Shown: positions 26,028 to 35,294 of the stretch, in pieces
Layout of the letters: each line of letters starts with the position of its first letter
Position numbering within the stretch: the stretch's first letter is position 1
Assembly: GCA_050633525.1 (NCBI GenBank)
Contig: JBOEGR010000010.1
Coordinates: 1-64,000, forward strand
Reading direction: 5' to 3'
Source of the DNA: CANLBN01 sp050633525
GTDB lineage: Bacteria > Pseudomonadota > Gammaproteobacteria > Pseudomonadales > Cellvibrionaceae
DNA length: 64,000 nt
The notes under the pieces: generated by a model
What the model was told of the DNA's origin: nothing
The model's input: the letters and a program-made list of their open reading frames with translations, nothing else
Database searches by the model: none
Program-made: the position numbers and the translations under genes

Positions 26028-26888
26028 TTAAGCAATTTGGCTTAAGAGTTGGCCAGGCTCTGAATACAAGCCATTTGCGTTGCTGCTAGTAATAAGACGA
26101 TTAAGGCTATTTTGCTGCTGGCTAAACTGTTCGCGGAATTTGTTTTGAGCATCAGATGTTGCTGCATCTTTAGTTGGATTGTCTTTATCAGAGGGAGGCT
26201 GTGCCCCGATCTGAGTTGGAGGCTCAGGTGCTGTTGCGGCTTTATCTTCATTACGCTCAGTATTCGCTTGCTGCTCGGATAAACGCTCTTCTCTCTGAAC
26301 ATTTGCCAGCTCTACTCTAGCCTCAGCTTCCATTTGAGTGGCTTGAGCTGCGACCTTTCGATCTTGAGCAGAAGGTTCTGCAGGTGCTAACGCCGCTCGA
26401 CGAACAACCTGTGCCTTCTCAATAGTCGCTTGAGGGTCTCCAGGAACCCCGCCCGTACTAATTGAAACTTCCCCTCCAATCGCGTAATTAACGCCATCCG
26501 GGCCTCGCTCAAACTCATAACGCGGAGCACCGGCATATTGGCCACCAACGGCAGCATGGGCTCGTTCGTGATTACGCACTTCCCTGTCACGAGCAGCCAA
26601 CTGCTGGATTTGCTGTTGCTCGATACGCTCTTGTTGTGCCTCTAAGCGCTGTTGCTGCTGTTTCGGGGAGGTGCTTGCCTCACTTGATGAAGCGCTTTGA
26701 TTATTCTCAGTGGAGGTGGCGGTATTTTTCGTCTTACCGGTTTCCGTTACTGGCTTTAATACCGAGCCAGGGTTTTCAACACTAGAATTGCCCGAACGAG
26801 AGCCGCTGGAGATACTTTGCTCCAGCGAGGGGGCAGATAGATAAGACTGCGAATGTGATGAAGAAGAGGTAATATTCATCATTGTCAC
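26028..26888 (-). CDS. SprA-related putative metallopeptidase
   Basis: The 286-residue product has a low-complexity Ser/Gln-rich N-terminal half followed by a conserved core. In the core are RDREVRNHERAHAAVGG with a metal-binding-like His-Glu-x-x-His (HERAH) and the following YEFERGPDGVNYAIGGEVSI. It fits the SprA-related or putative metalloprotease family (PF12118-like), usually found near flagellar or motility genes. There is no signal peptide. The C-terminus is Gln/Glu-rich coiled coil. It follows a flagellar-rod-like small gene by 3 bases. Catalytic activity is predicted by motif only. Confidence 0.75.
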   Translation of the reverse strand: MTMMNITSSSSHSQSYLSAPSLEQSISSGSRSGNSSVENPGSVLKPVTETGKTKNTATSTENNQSASSSEASTSPKQQQQRLEAQQERIEQQQIQQLAARDREVRNHERAHAAVGGQYAGAPRYEFERGPDGVNYAIGGEVSISTGGVPGDPQATIEKAQVVRRAALAPAEPSAQDRKVAAQATQMEAEARVELANVQREERLSEQQANTERNEDKAATAPEPPTQIGAQPPSDKDNPTKDAATSDAQNKFREQFSQQQNSLNRLITSSNANGLYSEPGQLLSQIA

Positions 26889-26891
26889 TCA

Positions 26892-27161
26892 TTAGGTTTT
26901 TATATCAATTAATGCGCCCAAGGCTTCATCAGCGACCTTAACAACCTTTGCTGACGCATCAAATAAGTTCTGCTGTTTTTGAATATTGATTATAGGTTCA
27001 ACAATATCTGTTGCAACGCCTGTAGTACGCTCAACCGTACCAGAGCGAACCAATTCATTGGCCGACTCAAGCATGGAACGGCTGCTACTTTGCAAACCAT
27101 TAACGCCCTGTTGAAATACGCTGCTAACGCCGGCATTCACACCGCCATTAATATTCATCAT
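26892..27161 (-). CDS. Small flagellar rod/hook C-terminal-like protein
   Basis: The 89-residue protein resembles the C-terminal coiled coil of flagellar rod/hook proteins (Flg_bbr_C). It ends in QQNLFDASAKVVKVADEALGA followed by LIDIK, the helix that closes FlgE/FlgG/FlgC-type proteins. The N-terminal third is Gly/Ser/Val-rich. No other flagellar gene lies nearby. It is 3 bases upstream of the SprA-like gene and probably co-translated with it. It could be a secreted substrate or cap of that peptidase, which is inference. Confidence 0.65.
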   Translation of the reverse strand: MMNINGGVNAGVSSVFQQGVNGLQSSSRSMLESANELVRSGTVERTTGVATDIVEPIINIQKQQNLFDASAKVVKVADEALGALIDIKT

Positions 27162-27358
27162 ATTGTTAACCTTATCTATTCCGCGCCCAATTTGGCACTA
27201 AACATTTATGCAGCTTCGGTGTAAGTGCCCACAACTAAAATCAGCAAGCACTATGACCAACGCTAAAAATACTACTTGTACAGTTCTATAGTAATCCATA
27301 AGCGTTCAAAAAACAGCCAACAAAATACCTACTTTAAGACTTCTTTTTTCCTAAAAGG

Positions 27359-28057
27359 TCAATCTTCCAGTATTTTATCTATATCCAAAAACTTTGACGT
27401 ATCGATTTCAGAGGGTTTAGACAAAAAAGGTATATGCCCCAAAAAAGGGAAATCAAAACGCTCTTTTAGAGTCGCAATATTTTCTTCTGCTACCGGCATA
27501 TCTGCATCGACCTGATTCGCGACCCAAGCCACTACATTCAGGCCATCTCGAATAATAGCTTCGGCGGTTAATATGGCGTGACTAATACAACCCAAACGAA
27601 CCCCCACAACTAATATCACAGGAGCATCCAGTATTTGAGCGAAATCAGCCAGCGTTTCACTCTCATTTAAAGGCACTCTCCAGCCTCCAGCACCTTCAAT
27701 CAACAAAGCATCACAATCTACATTTAGTACCTTTTCGCATTCCTTAATCAAGCCTTCCGCTGTGAGTGTTTGTTTGATCTGCGATGCGGCAATATGAGGT
27801 GCTATGGCAGGCGCTAAAGCTAAGGGGTTAATGCTGGTATAAGGCAAATCCTCTGTTATTGCCCTTTGCAACGCTAAAGCATCTTCATTCAATAGGATAT
27901 TGTTACCCGACTCATCCATGCCATATTCACACCCTGCGGCAACCGGCTTCAAGGCAGCTGTTCTAAGGCCCTTCTGCTTTAGGCACTCTAATAAAGCCAC
28001 ACTGACGAGAGTTTTACCGACATCGGTATCGGTTCCTGTGACAAAAAAACGCTTCAT
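27359..28057 (-). CDS. bioD: Dethiobiotin synthetase
   Basis: BioD closes the ureido ring of biotin using ATP and carbon dioxide. The P-loop TGTDTDVGKT is at residues 6-15 from the chosen start. LIEGAGGWRVPLN and LVVGVRLGCISHAILTAEAI are family-specific. I chose the ATG at 28057 (MKRFFVTGTDTDVGK, with a GAGCGG site seven bases upstream); an ATG at 28072 adds five residues. It belongs to the biotin cluster but is separated from bioC by a chemoreceptor gene on the other strand. Confidence 0.92.
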   Translation of the reverse strand: MKRFFVTGTDTDVGKTLVSVALLECLKQKGLRTAALKPVAAGCEYGMDESGNNILLNEDALALQRAITEDLPYTSINPLALAPAIAPHIAASQIKQTLTAEGLIKECEKVLNVDCDALLIEGAGGWRVPLNESETLADFAQILDAPVILVVGVRLGCISHAILTAEAIIRDGLNVVAWVANQVDADMPVAEENIATLKERFDFPFLGHIPFLSKPSEIDTSKFLDIDKILED

Positions 28058-28229
28058 TTTAGTACCGCTCATTCATTACACCTATTCATTAATTATGGGC
28101 ATTATAAGGTCATCAACAAACAAAGCTAAACCATCGATTTATAGCTAGGCAGAACACCGTACCTGTAAGAGCAAAATCGATAAAATCTGCTTTACTTAAA
28201 GGTATCAACAACCTTGCTATGGATAACGT

Positions 28230-29501
28230 GTGAAAAAAATCTTAGTCAGCATTATTTTCCCCATGCTTATCGCTCAGATTAGCCTAGGGCTTGTTTGCTT
28301 ATGGCTGCTTCAGAATAAAGCCTTATCGACACAATACATTGCACTGCTATATACCAGCGCTGAGATTATTTTCGCACTGGTCTTTTATTTTATGTATTCT
28401 CGCTCGGTTTACAGTCCCCTAGTAAATCTAAAAAGGTCCATAAGGCATTTGATTAACGATAAAGATTTGGCAACTCACATTCCTATTAGCGGCTCTAAAG
28501 GTATTGCCGACATATTGAGAATGTTCAATGATCTCGCCAGCCACTTCGATGAAACACTAGTCAAGATCAGCGCCTCTACGGCACGATTAGAACCAATGTC
28601 GAGAGAATTGGCAGATACCAATATGGGCTTAAGCCAACGCAATATTATCCAAAAAGACCATAACCAAAACATTGCATCTACCTTGACCGATGTCGAAAGC
28701 GCATCCGAATCAATGCATTTAGCCGTTAATGACATTATGTCTGTTACAGAGGCAAGCAATACCACCATCCGTAATAGCGTGGAAACGGTTGATAATAGCT
28801 ATCATTCAATCCACCGACTCGCAAAGGAAACGGAAGAGGCGGCTAATATTACGACAAAGTTACACCAAAGTAGCCAAGAGATTGGTGATGTCATTGGCAT
28901 GATCGATACCATCGCTGAACAAACCAACCTGCTTGCCCTGAATGCTGCGATAGAAGCCGCGCGAGCAGGCGAAGCTGGTAGAGGATTTGCGGTAGTAGCC
29001 GATGAGGTTCGCAACCTATCCATAAAAACCCAAGAATCCACACATAAAATCGAAACCATGATTCAAGTGATACAAAGTGATGTCGATAATGTGATGAAGA
29101 CGATGACCGAGAGCCGAGATGCCAGCGAAAGCAGCGTTCAGAATATCGATACAGTAAAAAAGCAGTTTGACTTAATACATGAACAAATTGATCAAATAAC
29201 AGAAAAGTCCTACGGCATTAATAATGCCATTGATTCTCAACGCGCATTGATCACTCAAGTTATTGAAGAAAATAACGAAATGAATGAAATCAATGATGAT
29301 ATTGTCAAATTTACAAAAGAGAGTGCCATATCAGAAAAAGATTTAATTGGCCTTGGTAATTATATTAATCAGTATTTACGAGAGTTTTCATTATCTCAAA
29401 ATGAATTCGACACCAGCATGAGAGAAAAGAAAGCGGAGGATGAAAACAACACTAAAAACGAAGGGAATAATGATGAGGACGATGATGTCATGCTATTTTA
29501 A
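28230..29501 (+). CDS. Methyl-accepting chemotaxis-like protein without periplasmic sensor domain
   Basis: The 423-residue protein has two closely spaced transmembrane helices (about 5-25 and 36-56) with almost no periplasmic loop. A HAMP-like linker and a cytoplasmic MCP signalling hairpin follow. The hairpin tip is highly conserved: TIAEQTNLLALNAAIEAARA, then GEAGRGFAVVADEVRNL. The C-terminus is Glu/Asp/Asn-rich and ends DDDVMLF. The start is a GTG at 28230 with GGA nine bases upstream. It would sense a membrane, redox or internal signal. It sits between bioD and bioC and converges on bioC with an 11-base gap. Confidence 0.85.
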   Translation: MKKILVSIIFPMLIAQISLGLVCLWLLQNKALSTQYIALLYTSAEIIFALVFYFMYSRSVYSPLVNLKRSIRHLINDKDLATHIPISGSKGIADILRMFNDLASHFDETLVKISASTARLEPMSRELADTNMGLSQRNIIQKDHNQNIASTLTDVESASESMHLAVNDIMSVTEASNTTIRNSVETVDNSYHSIHRLAKETEEAANITTKLHQSSQEIGDVIGMIDTIAEQTNLLALNAAIEAARAGEAGRGFAVVADEVRNLSIKTQESTHKIETMIQVIQSDVDNVMKTMTESRDASESSVQNIDTVKKQFDLIHEQIDQITEKSYGINNAIDSQRALITQVIEENNEMNEINDDIVKFTKESAISEKDLIGLGNYINQYLREFSLSQNEFDTSMREKKAEDENNTKNEGNNDEDDDVMLF

Positions 29502-29512
29502 TTCACCATCAT

Positions 29513-30352
29513 CTATTTTGTTAAAACCCAATAATGAACATCATAAGTCGCAGGATAACATTGTTCTTTTTCATCAAAAGCATAGGCTGCCAATAACTTT
29601 TGCAATCTCTTAGGCCCAGTTAAAGTCTGCCTTTGCCCATCGTTGACATTATGTGCTCCTAGCAATTTTAACTCTTGGAGCAGTGTTGTAACAGAAACAT
29701 ATCGAAGAACTATTTCTTCTTGTCGATTTTGGCCCACCACAAAATCACTATTATTGATAGCCTTAGACCAATCGTCTAGAGTCAGAAATTGGTTGACGTG
29801 AACTAAGTCATCTACTTCTTGCCACGCCGACTTTAATTCATGTAATGTTTTTGGGCCTAAAGTAGTAAAGGCAAAGAACCCACCTTTAGACAAAACTCGA
29901 CCAGCCTCTTTCAATAACAAAGGTAAATTTTCACACCACTGCAAAGCCATGTTAGAAAAAAGCATATCAACGCTATTATCGGCCAAGGGTAAATGTTCTG
30001 CATCAGCACAGACCAAGAATGCGCTAGGCGAGTCTTTTTTACTGCCGACGTGTTTAAGCATACCTTCGGCAAGATCTAGGCCGACATATTGAACACTGGA
30101 AAAACTCGCTTCTATTTTACTTTTAAAATAAGCGGTACCACAGCCTATATCAACACAGTAATGTTCTTTTTCTTTCTGTGTTGTTTCTTGCCTTATTTTT
30201 TCTTGCAATAGTATTTTAGTACCTGCAGAGTCAACTTCCTGATGAAGACAATCCAAAAGTCTTAATCCAACCTCTCGCTGGAAATAAGCGACTTGATCGT
30301 AGGTGCCAGCAGAACGACTAAAAGAGCGAGCAATTTTCACTTTATCAATCAA
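29513..30352 (-). CDS. bioC: Malonyl-ACP O-methyltransferase
   Basis: BioC methylates malonyl-ACP so that fatty-acid synthesis can build the pimeloyl chain. The class I SAM-binding motif is CVDIGCGTAYF. MLFSNMALQWC and GGFFAFTTLGPKTLHEL are BioC-specific. The length of 279 residues includes a small low-complexity insertion (Gln/Glu/Lys-rich) before the SAM motif. Its start overlaps the bioH stop by four bases (ATGA-type), giving translational coupling. Confidence 0.9.
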   Translation of the reverse strand: MIDKVKIARSFSRSAGTYDQVAYFQREVGLRLLDCLHQEVDSAGTKILLQEKIRQETTQKEKEHYCVDIGCGTAYFKSKIEASFSSVQYVGLDLAEGMLKHVGSKKDSPSAFLVCADAEHLPLADNSVDMLFSNMALQWCENLPLLLKEAGRVLSKGGFFAFTTLGPKTLHELKSAWQEVDDLVHVNQFLTLDDWSKAINNSDFVVGQNRQEEIVLRYVSVTTLLQELKLLGAHNVNDGQRQTLTGPKRLQKLLAAYAFDEKEQCYPATYDVHYWVLTK

Positions 30353-31194
30353 AGTTTTTCACCTTGATATTGATCGTTTTTAGGAAAAATAAAAGAGGCA
30401 AAAAACACTTTAATTTTTTCTACTAATATTTCATTCGGATAATGCAGCAAATGCCCTCGGCCATCTAAACACACTATTTTACTCCTTGCGTTTATCTGAG
30501 TTTCAAATAACGCTGCTGCTGAAACAGGCACTAACGCATCCTTACAGCCAAAACAGTATAAAGCAGGGCAAGCTATCTTATTAATCGTGGCGATATTATT
30601 GATATTAGCCAAAAACCCTAAACCCGCCTCTAACACATCGGAGTGGATATCAGCCGCTACTTCCTGAAGATAAAGCATTTGCTCTTTTGCATTTTCGTCG
30701 CCATTCACTTCCAATAAAGAAAAGCGTTTTAATGCTTTTTTATGATTCTTTTTAAGCAATGAAAAAAATGTTTCGAAGGTTTCCAAAGGCATCGCCTCAG
30801 GCCATTTTGATGCTTGACTATCATCGTCCAGTTTTTCACTTTGAGTAAATACAGCATTGCTTGACAGAGTAATCAGACCAAGCACTTTTTGAGGGCAATG
30901 TTCCGCAAGCTGCGCTGCTAACATACCCCCTAAAGACCAACCGCATACAAGAGCATTTTCTGGTAATTGCTGTGCAATACTGTCTACAAGTTTACGAACA
31001 TCATCAGGATCGAGACTTTTGTCCGAACTTGTTCCTGACAATATGTTCGCCTCGATAAGATCATTAATATTGAGAGTAAGCGTATCGGCGTAGGACTCAA
31101 AAAAGGGCAACATTGATTGCCAAATTCGAGAATCGCACCCCCAACCATGCAGAAGAACAATATGATTGATGAACATATTATTGGTGGCATTCAT
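30349..31194 (-). CDS. bioH: Pimeloyl-ACP methyl ester carboxylesterase
   Basis: This alpha/beta hydrolase of 281 residues releases pimeloyl-ACP from its methyl ester. The oxyanion motif is LLHGWGCDSRIW and the nucleophile elbow is CGWSLGGMLAAQ. The acidic residue lies in GCKDALVP and the His in GRGHLLHYP. Its start forms TAATG with the bioF stop. It overlaps bioC by four bases. Confidence 0.9.
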   Translation of the reverse strand: MNATNNMFINHIVLLHGWGCDSRIWQSMLPFFESYADTLTLNINDLIEANILSGTSSDKSLDPDDVRKLVDSIAQQLPENALVCGWSLGGMLAAQLAEHCPQKVLGLITLSSNAVFTQSEKLDDDSQASKWPEAMPLETFETFFSLLKKNHKKALKRFSLLEVNGDENAKEQMLYLQEVAADIHSDVLEAGLGFLANINNIATINKIACPALYCFGCKDALVPVSAAALFETQINARSKIVCLDGRGHLLHYPNEILVEKIKVFFASFIFPKNDQYQGEKL

Positions 31195-32366
31195 TAATAA
31201 GATCTAGCAGAAAGGGGAATGGACTGATCTAAAGCACGCAATAATAATGCGACATGCTCTTCGGTATGGCTAGCAGAAAAGGTGATACGTAAACGGGCCG
31301 TACCATCTGGGACCGTAGGCGGCCTAATGGCTCCCACTAAAACACCCTGCTCTTTTAGCTTTTCTCCAACTGACAAAACCAAGGCTTCATCACCTAAGAC
31401 CAAAGGCTGAATAGGGGTAGTTGAATTCATCAACGGTAAACCTAAGGCTTGCGCACCTTGTCGGAATTGTTCTATCCGACATTGTAAATGTTCTCGCCTC
31501 CAGTTTTCTTTTTTCAAGAGTGACAAACTAGTCAAACTGGCCGCAGCAATCGCCGGCGGTAAAGCTGTCGTATAAATATAGGGGCGCGCGAATTGAATCA
31601 GTGTTTCGATAAGCGCATGCGAACCTGCCACAAATGCGCCAAAGGTACCAAAGGCTTTACCCAAGGTACCCATTAGCACTGGCAAGGCTTGCTGAGATAA
31701 ACCAAAATGTTCAGCACACCCACCACCCTGCTGACCCAACACACCAAAACCATGTGCATCGTCTATCATTAAATGGGCTTGATGCTGTTCGCAAAGAGCA
31801 ACGAGATCGGGTAAGGGAGCAAGATCACCATCCATACTAAAAACACCATCAACCACCACTAATTTGCGCCCAGTAGCGCTCGTTAATAATTGGTCAAGTT
31901 GTTGACAATCATTGTGATGGAAACGTTTTAGCTTGGCTCGACTTAACAGGCCAGCATCAATAAGAGAGGCATGGTTCAAGCGATCTTCCAGCACGGTATC
32001 GCCGCGATCACATAAAGCTGCAATCACACCCAAATTCGCCATATAACCAGTGGATAGCACTAAGGCTCGCTCACGCCCAGTAAACTCAGCGAGAGCCTCT
32101 TCTAATTGGTGATGGTAATGACTGTGACCACACACAAGGTGAGAGGCTCCACTGCCAACACCCATTTGTGCAGAAGCATCCTGAAGCGATGCGATCACCT
32201 CAGGGTGGTTAGCCAAACCTAAGTAATCATTACTAGAGAACGCCAAATGTGCTTGATCATCAACCGTAATATGCGTTGTCTGTGGCGATGATAAGACCAT
32301 ACGCTTGCGATAACGATGGTCTTGCTGACGCTGTAACAGAGCCGCCTGTAGTTCTTGCTCTAACAC
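31194..32366 (-). CDS. bioF: 8-amino-7-oxononanoate synthase
   Basis: This PLP enzyme of 390 residues condenses pimeloyl-ACP with alanine. SSNDYLGLANHPEV, VLSTGYMANLGVIAAL, LMIDDAHGFGVLG and the PLP-lysine segment MGTLGKAFGTFGAFV are intact. It is 13 bases downstream of bioB and overlaps bioH by one base. Confidence 0.93.
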   Translation of the reverse strand: MLEQELQAALLQRQQDHRYRKRMVLSSPQTTHITVDDQAHLAFSSNDYLGLANHPEVIASLQDASAQMGVGSGASHLVCGHSHYHHQLEEALAEFTGRERALVLSTGYMANLGVIAALCDRGDTVLEDRLNHASLIDAGLLSRAKLKRFHHNDCQQLDQLLTSATGRKLVVVDGVFSMDGDLAPLPDLVALCEQHQAHLMIDDAHGFGVLGQQGGGCAEHFGLSQQALPVLMGTLGKAFGTFGAFVAGSHALIETLIQFARPYIYTTALPPAIAAASLTSLSLLKKENWRREHLQCRIEQFRQGAQALGLPLMNSTTPIQPLVLGDEALVLSVGEKLKEQGVLVGAIRPPTVPDGTARLRITFSASHTEEHVALLLRALDQSIPLSARSY

Positions 32367-32379
32367 TAGGGAGCTTCTT

Positions 32380-33471
32380 CTAACTGGCAGCGTTATAAAA
32401 AGCGGGCTCTGATTCTGTAGCAGTGTCGCTTGCTGGGTTTATCGAAGGCTGCCAAGCTTGAACCGCATCACCTTGCCGGCGATTCTCGACAGCTTCATAA
32501 GGCTCTGGCTCGATGCCCAAACGCTTAAACAACTGCATATCTTTGTTTGCTTCAGGGTTCGGTGTTGTGAGTAACTTCTCACCATAAAAAATAGAATTTG
32601 CACCTGCAAAAAATGCCATTGACTGCATCTGCTCATTCATTTCTTCACGCCCAGCCGATAAACGCACATGAGATTGAGGCATCATAATACGAGCGACTGC
32701 AACGGTACGAATAAAATCAAAAGGGTCAAGATCGTCTAGCTTTTCAAAGGGGGTACCTTCTACTTTAACCAACATGTTAATCGGTACAGATTCTGGATGC
32801 GCTGGCATATTTGCCAACTGGATCAATAAGCCTACTCGATCCTGCTCACCCTCTCCCATACCCACAATACCGCCAGAACACACTTTCATACCGGCATTTC
32901 GCACATTACTTAAGGTGTTCAAACGATCCTCATAAGTACGTGTCGTAATGATGTCACCGTAATATTCGGGGGAAGTATCTAAATTATGGTTGTAGTAATC
33001 TAAACCCGCTTCGGCCAACTCTTGGGACTGTTCGTCATTGAGCATCCCTAGAGTCATGCAGGTTTCTAAGCCTAAGGATTTAACGCCTTTGACCATCTCA
33101 ACCACATAAGGCAAATTTTTGTTGTTAGGTGAACGCCATGCAGCACCCATACAAAAACGAGTCGCTCCACTTGCCTTGGCCGCCTTAGCCTCCTCTATCA
33201 CCTGCTCAACTTGCATCAACTTCTCTTTTTCAAGACCCGTATCGTAGTGGGCGCTCTGAGGACAATATTTACAATCTTCGGGACAAGCGCCTGTCTTGAT
33301 CGAACACAGCGTGCTGACTTGAACTTGATTAGGGTTAAAATGCTGTCGATGAACGGTTTGAGCCTGGAATAATAAGTCGTTAAACGGCAAAGTAAATAAA
33401 GCAGAGACTTCTGCTCGCTGCCAATCGTGGCGAAGAGATGTGGTACTAGGCATTGTCTTAGGGCTTGTCAT
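32380..33471 (-). CDS. bioB: Biotin synthase
   Basis: This radical-SAM enzyme inserts sulfur into dethiobiotin. The CxxxCxxC cluster ligands appear in GACPEDCKYCPQSAHY, and the second-cluster residues are present in CMTLGMLN, YNHNLDTSPEYY, CSGGIVGMGE and RLSAGRE. The 363-residue length includes an N-terminal extension (MTSPKTMPSTTS) and a C-terminal tail beyond the E. coli protein. It is first in the operon bioB-bioF-bioH-bioC, with a BirA-like site 165 bases upstream. Confidence 0.95.
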   Translation of the reverse strand: MTSPKTMPSTTSLRHDWQRAEVSALFTLPFNDLLFQAQTVHRQHFNPNQVQVSTLCSIKTGACPEDCKYCPQSAHYDTGLEKEKLMQVEQVIEEAKAAKASGATRFCMGAAWRSPNNKNLPYVVEMVKGVKSLGLETCMTLGMLNDEQSQELAEAGLDYYNHNLDTSPEYYGDIITTRTYEDRLNTLSNVRNAGMKVCSGGIVGMGEGEQDRVGLLIQLANMPAHPESVPINMLVKVEGTPFEKLDDLDPFDFIRTVAVARIMMPQSHVRLSAGREEMNEQMQSMAFFAGANSIFYGEKLLTTPNPEANKDMQLFKRLGIEPEPYEAVENRRQGDAVQAWQPSINPASDTATESEPAFYNAAS

Positions 33472-33635
33472 GGGCTTATTTATCTAATATCTTGTTTTAA
33501 CTAATAAAAAGTCTTGAATGTGAGTTGTGTTATAGCATGTACTGTTATGGCAATAACGGCAAAGCTGGTATTAGCGTATTTGCTCATATAACAAACAACA
33601 CAATGAAAGGCGACATAGTAGCAAGCCAAGGGGGC

Positions 33636-33668
33636 TTGTCAACCCAGAGGCGCGCCTCAAGTTAACAA
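33636..33668. promoter_or_regulatory. Putative BirA operator between bioB and comF
   Basis: TTGTCAACC (33636-33644) and AGTTAACAA (33660-33668) are separated by 15 bases. The known proteobacterial BirA operator is TTGTAAACC-N14..16-GGTTTACAA, so 7 of 9 positions per half match. The spacer contains a perfect palindrome GAGGCGCGCCTC (33647-33658). It lies in the divergent region, close to comF (start 33687) and 165 bases from bioB. BirA control of bioB is the natural inference. Confidence 0.6.
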
Positions 33669-33686
33669 CTCAAGGAAGAGAACATT

Positions 33687-34631
33687 ATGGACCAACGAGA
33701 CTTAGTTTCTAATCGACCACCCAAAAACCCCCAATGTGAAGGCATTAAAGGGCAGAAACGTCTCGCAGGGCACGCATTGACATTATCGCGTCGGTTACTG
33801 CAATTCGGGCAAAACTTGATATTGAATCAGCCTTGTTTAATGTGCGGATCTCTGATTGGAGACACTCTGATTAGCAGAGCCTTGATTAGCAGGATCTCAA
33901 TTAACAGTCATCCAAACCCAAACAAATTAGCCAGAAACCCATCAGCGCACAAGATTTGTGGGGCTTGTCAGAGCTACTTGGTTCAGTCTACGACATCATG
34001 CCAACGCTGTGGTATTGCTCTCAACACTCCTTATAACGATGCTCACAACAATATTCACGACAACACAGCTATTCATTGTGGGATGTGCCTCAAAAACCCT
34101 CCCACCTTTGATTCGACATTCAGTCCTTATATTTACACTGCCCCCTTAAATAAACTCATCAGTCAATTTAAACACGGCGGCAATGACACTATTGGTAAAG
34201 AATTGGGCCGTCTATTTAGCTCGGCTATCAACAACCATTATCGAGAGCGACACATCAACACGCCGCGATGGATTATCCCTGTACCACTACACTGGACACG
34301 ACAATGGCACAGAGGGTTTAATCAAGCTGCTTTTTTGGCCAAAGAGATAGTCAATAGTCCAGCCTGCGTACAATCAAACACACAACTTTTTTACTATGTG
34401 AAAAAAAGACGCGCAACAACATCACAGGAACAACTCTCAAGAAGAGAGCGCCTAAACAACACTAAGAATACGTTTATTGTTACGCAAGCACTCAAGGGGG
34501 AATCCGTAGCAATTGTTGATGACGTAATGACTACAGGGGCAACAGTGGGGAGTTTAGCCAAATCGCTGAAAAAAGCCGGTGCCGGTAAAGTTACGGTATG
34601 GGCACTGGCAAGAACACCCATGGATGTATAA
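33687..34631 (+). CDS. comF: ComF-family phosphoribosyltransferase-like protein
   Basis: The product is 314 residues. The N-terminal zinc-ribbon region has the pairs CLMCG, CGACQ, CQRCGI and CGMC. The PRTase domain follows with VPLHWTRQWHRGFNQA and the PRPP loop VAIVDDVMTTGATVGSLA. ComF/GntX proteins act in DNA uptake. The chain is longer than typical (about 240) because of an N-terminal extension of some 45 residues and an insert between the first two Cys pairs. That insert has a small internal repeat at the DNA level (TGATTAGCAG). A BirA-like operator just upstream may also influence it. AAGGAAGAG precedes the ATG. Confidence 0.85.
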   Translation: MDQRDLVSNRPPKNPQCEGIKGQKRLAGHALTLSRRLLQFGQNLILNQPCLMCGSLIGDTLISRALISRISINSHPNPNKLARNPSAHKICGACQSYLVQSTTSCQRCGIALNTPYNDAHNNIHDNTAIHCGMCLKNPPTFDSTFSPYIYTAPLNKLISQFKHGGNDTIGKELGRLFSSAINNHYRERHINTPRWIIPVPLHWTRQWHRGFNQAAFLAKEIVNSPACVQSNTQLFYYVKKRRATTSQEQLSRRERLNNTKNTFIVTQALKGESVAIVDDVMTTGATVGSLAKSLKKAGAGKVTVWALARTPMDV

Positions 34632-34823
34632 TGCCATCATAAACACATAACAAAAACAATACAGAGACAATATGACTAAAAAGTAGAGTAAATAAAAAGT
34701 GACAAGAAACATCGAGTTGTTTACTGTACAAACCCATAACGCTTGCACTCCCCCTTGTTAGCGAATAATCAGCCTAATGATTAACAAACATTGAATATAT
34801 TTTAAAACGGTAAAGCTGAACAC

Positions 34824-35294
34824 ATGAGCCAACATAATATTACCCAAAATCAAGACACCATTAATCTAAACCAAGATACTATTACCAACTATATGTATCT
34901 CGGTTTACTCCCTTTTTTCGCTTGCGCCTTAGGACCTTGGATATTTGCTGATCACGAAGTAAAACTGACTCAAATTTTTTTATTTTATTCTAGTATTATT
35001 TTTGTCTTTTTGGCTGGGTCTCTCTGGGGTATTGCTCTTTTCTCTAATATAAAACACCCCACCCGACATATTCATCTTGCTATTGTCTTTTCACTTTGGC
35101 CTCTAGCCTCCTTCTTTTTAGCTCCGATACTGGCCAGCGGACTGATGTTAGCAGGTTTTCTATTACTGCTTTTTTGGGAAAAATGTTTTATCAATATTAT
35201 TTATCCCAATTGGTATCAAAAACTAAGGCATCAAATCACTTTCATCGCCGTAGCTTGTCATATGCTGGTTATTTTTAACTTACTAAAAAGCTAA
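34824..35294 (+). CDS. DUF3429 membrane protein
   Basis: This 156-residue inner-membrane protein has about five predicted transmembrane helices (starting near residues 27, 49, 75, 97 and 130). The pattern YLGLLPFFACALGPW, FLAGSLWG and YQKLRHQITFIAVACH fits DUF3429, a family of unknown function common in Gammaproteobacteria. Its stop codon overlaps the stop of the convergent DUF3080 gene by 3 bases. Confidence 0.75.
   Translation: MSQHNITQNQDTINLNQDTITNYMYLGLLPFFACALGPWIFADHEVKLTQIFLFYSSIIFVFLAGSLWGIALFSNIKHPTRHIHLAIVFSLWPLASFFLAPILASGLMLAGFLLLLFWEKCFINIIYPNWYQKLRHQITFIAVACHMLVIFNLLKS

Noticed and set aside
25946..26089. Small plus-strand frame (47 codons) with a GGAG-type ribosome site, rich in Lys/Arg/Glu
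   Set aside because: It overlaps the end of the convergent SprA-like gene and its composition looks like chance; there is no paralogue to support it. A possible sORF but not supported enough to list.
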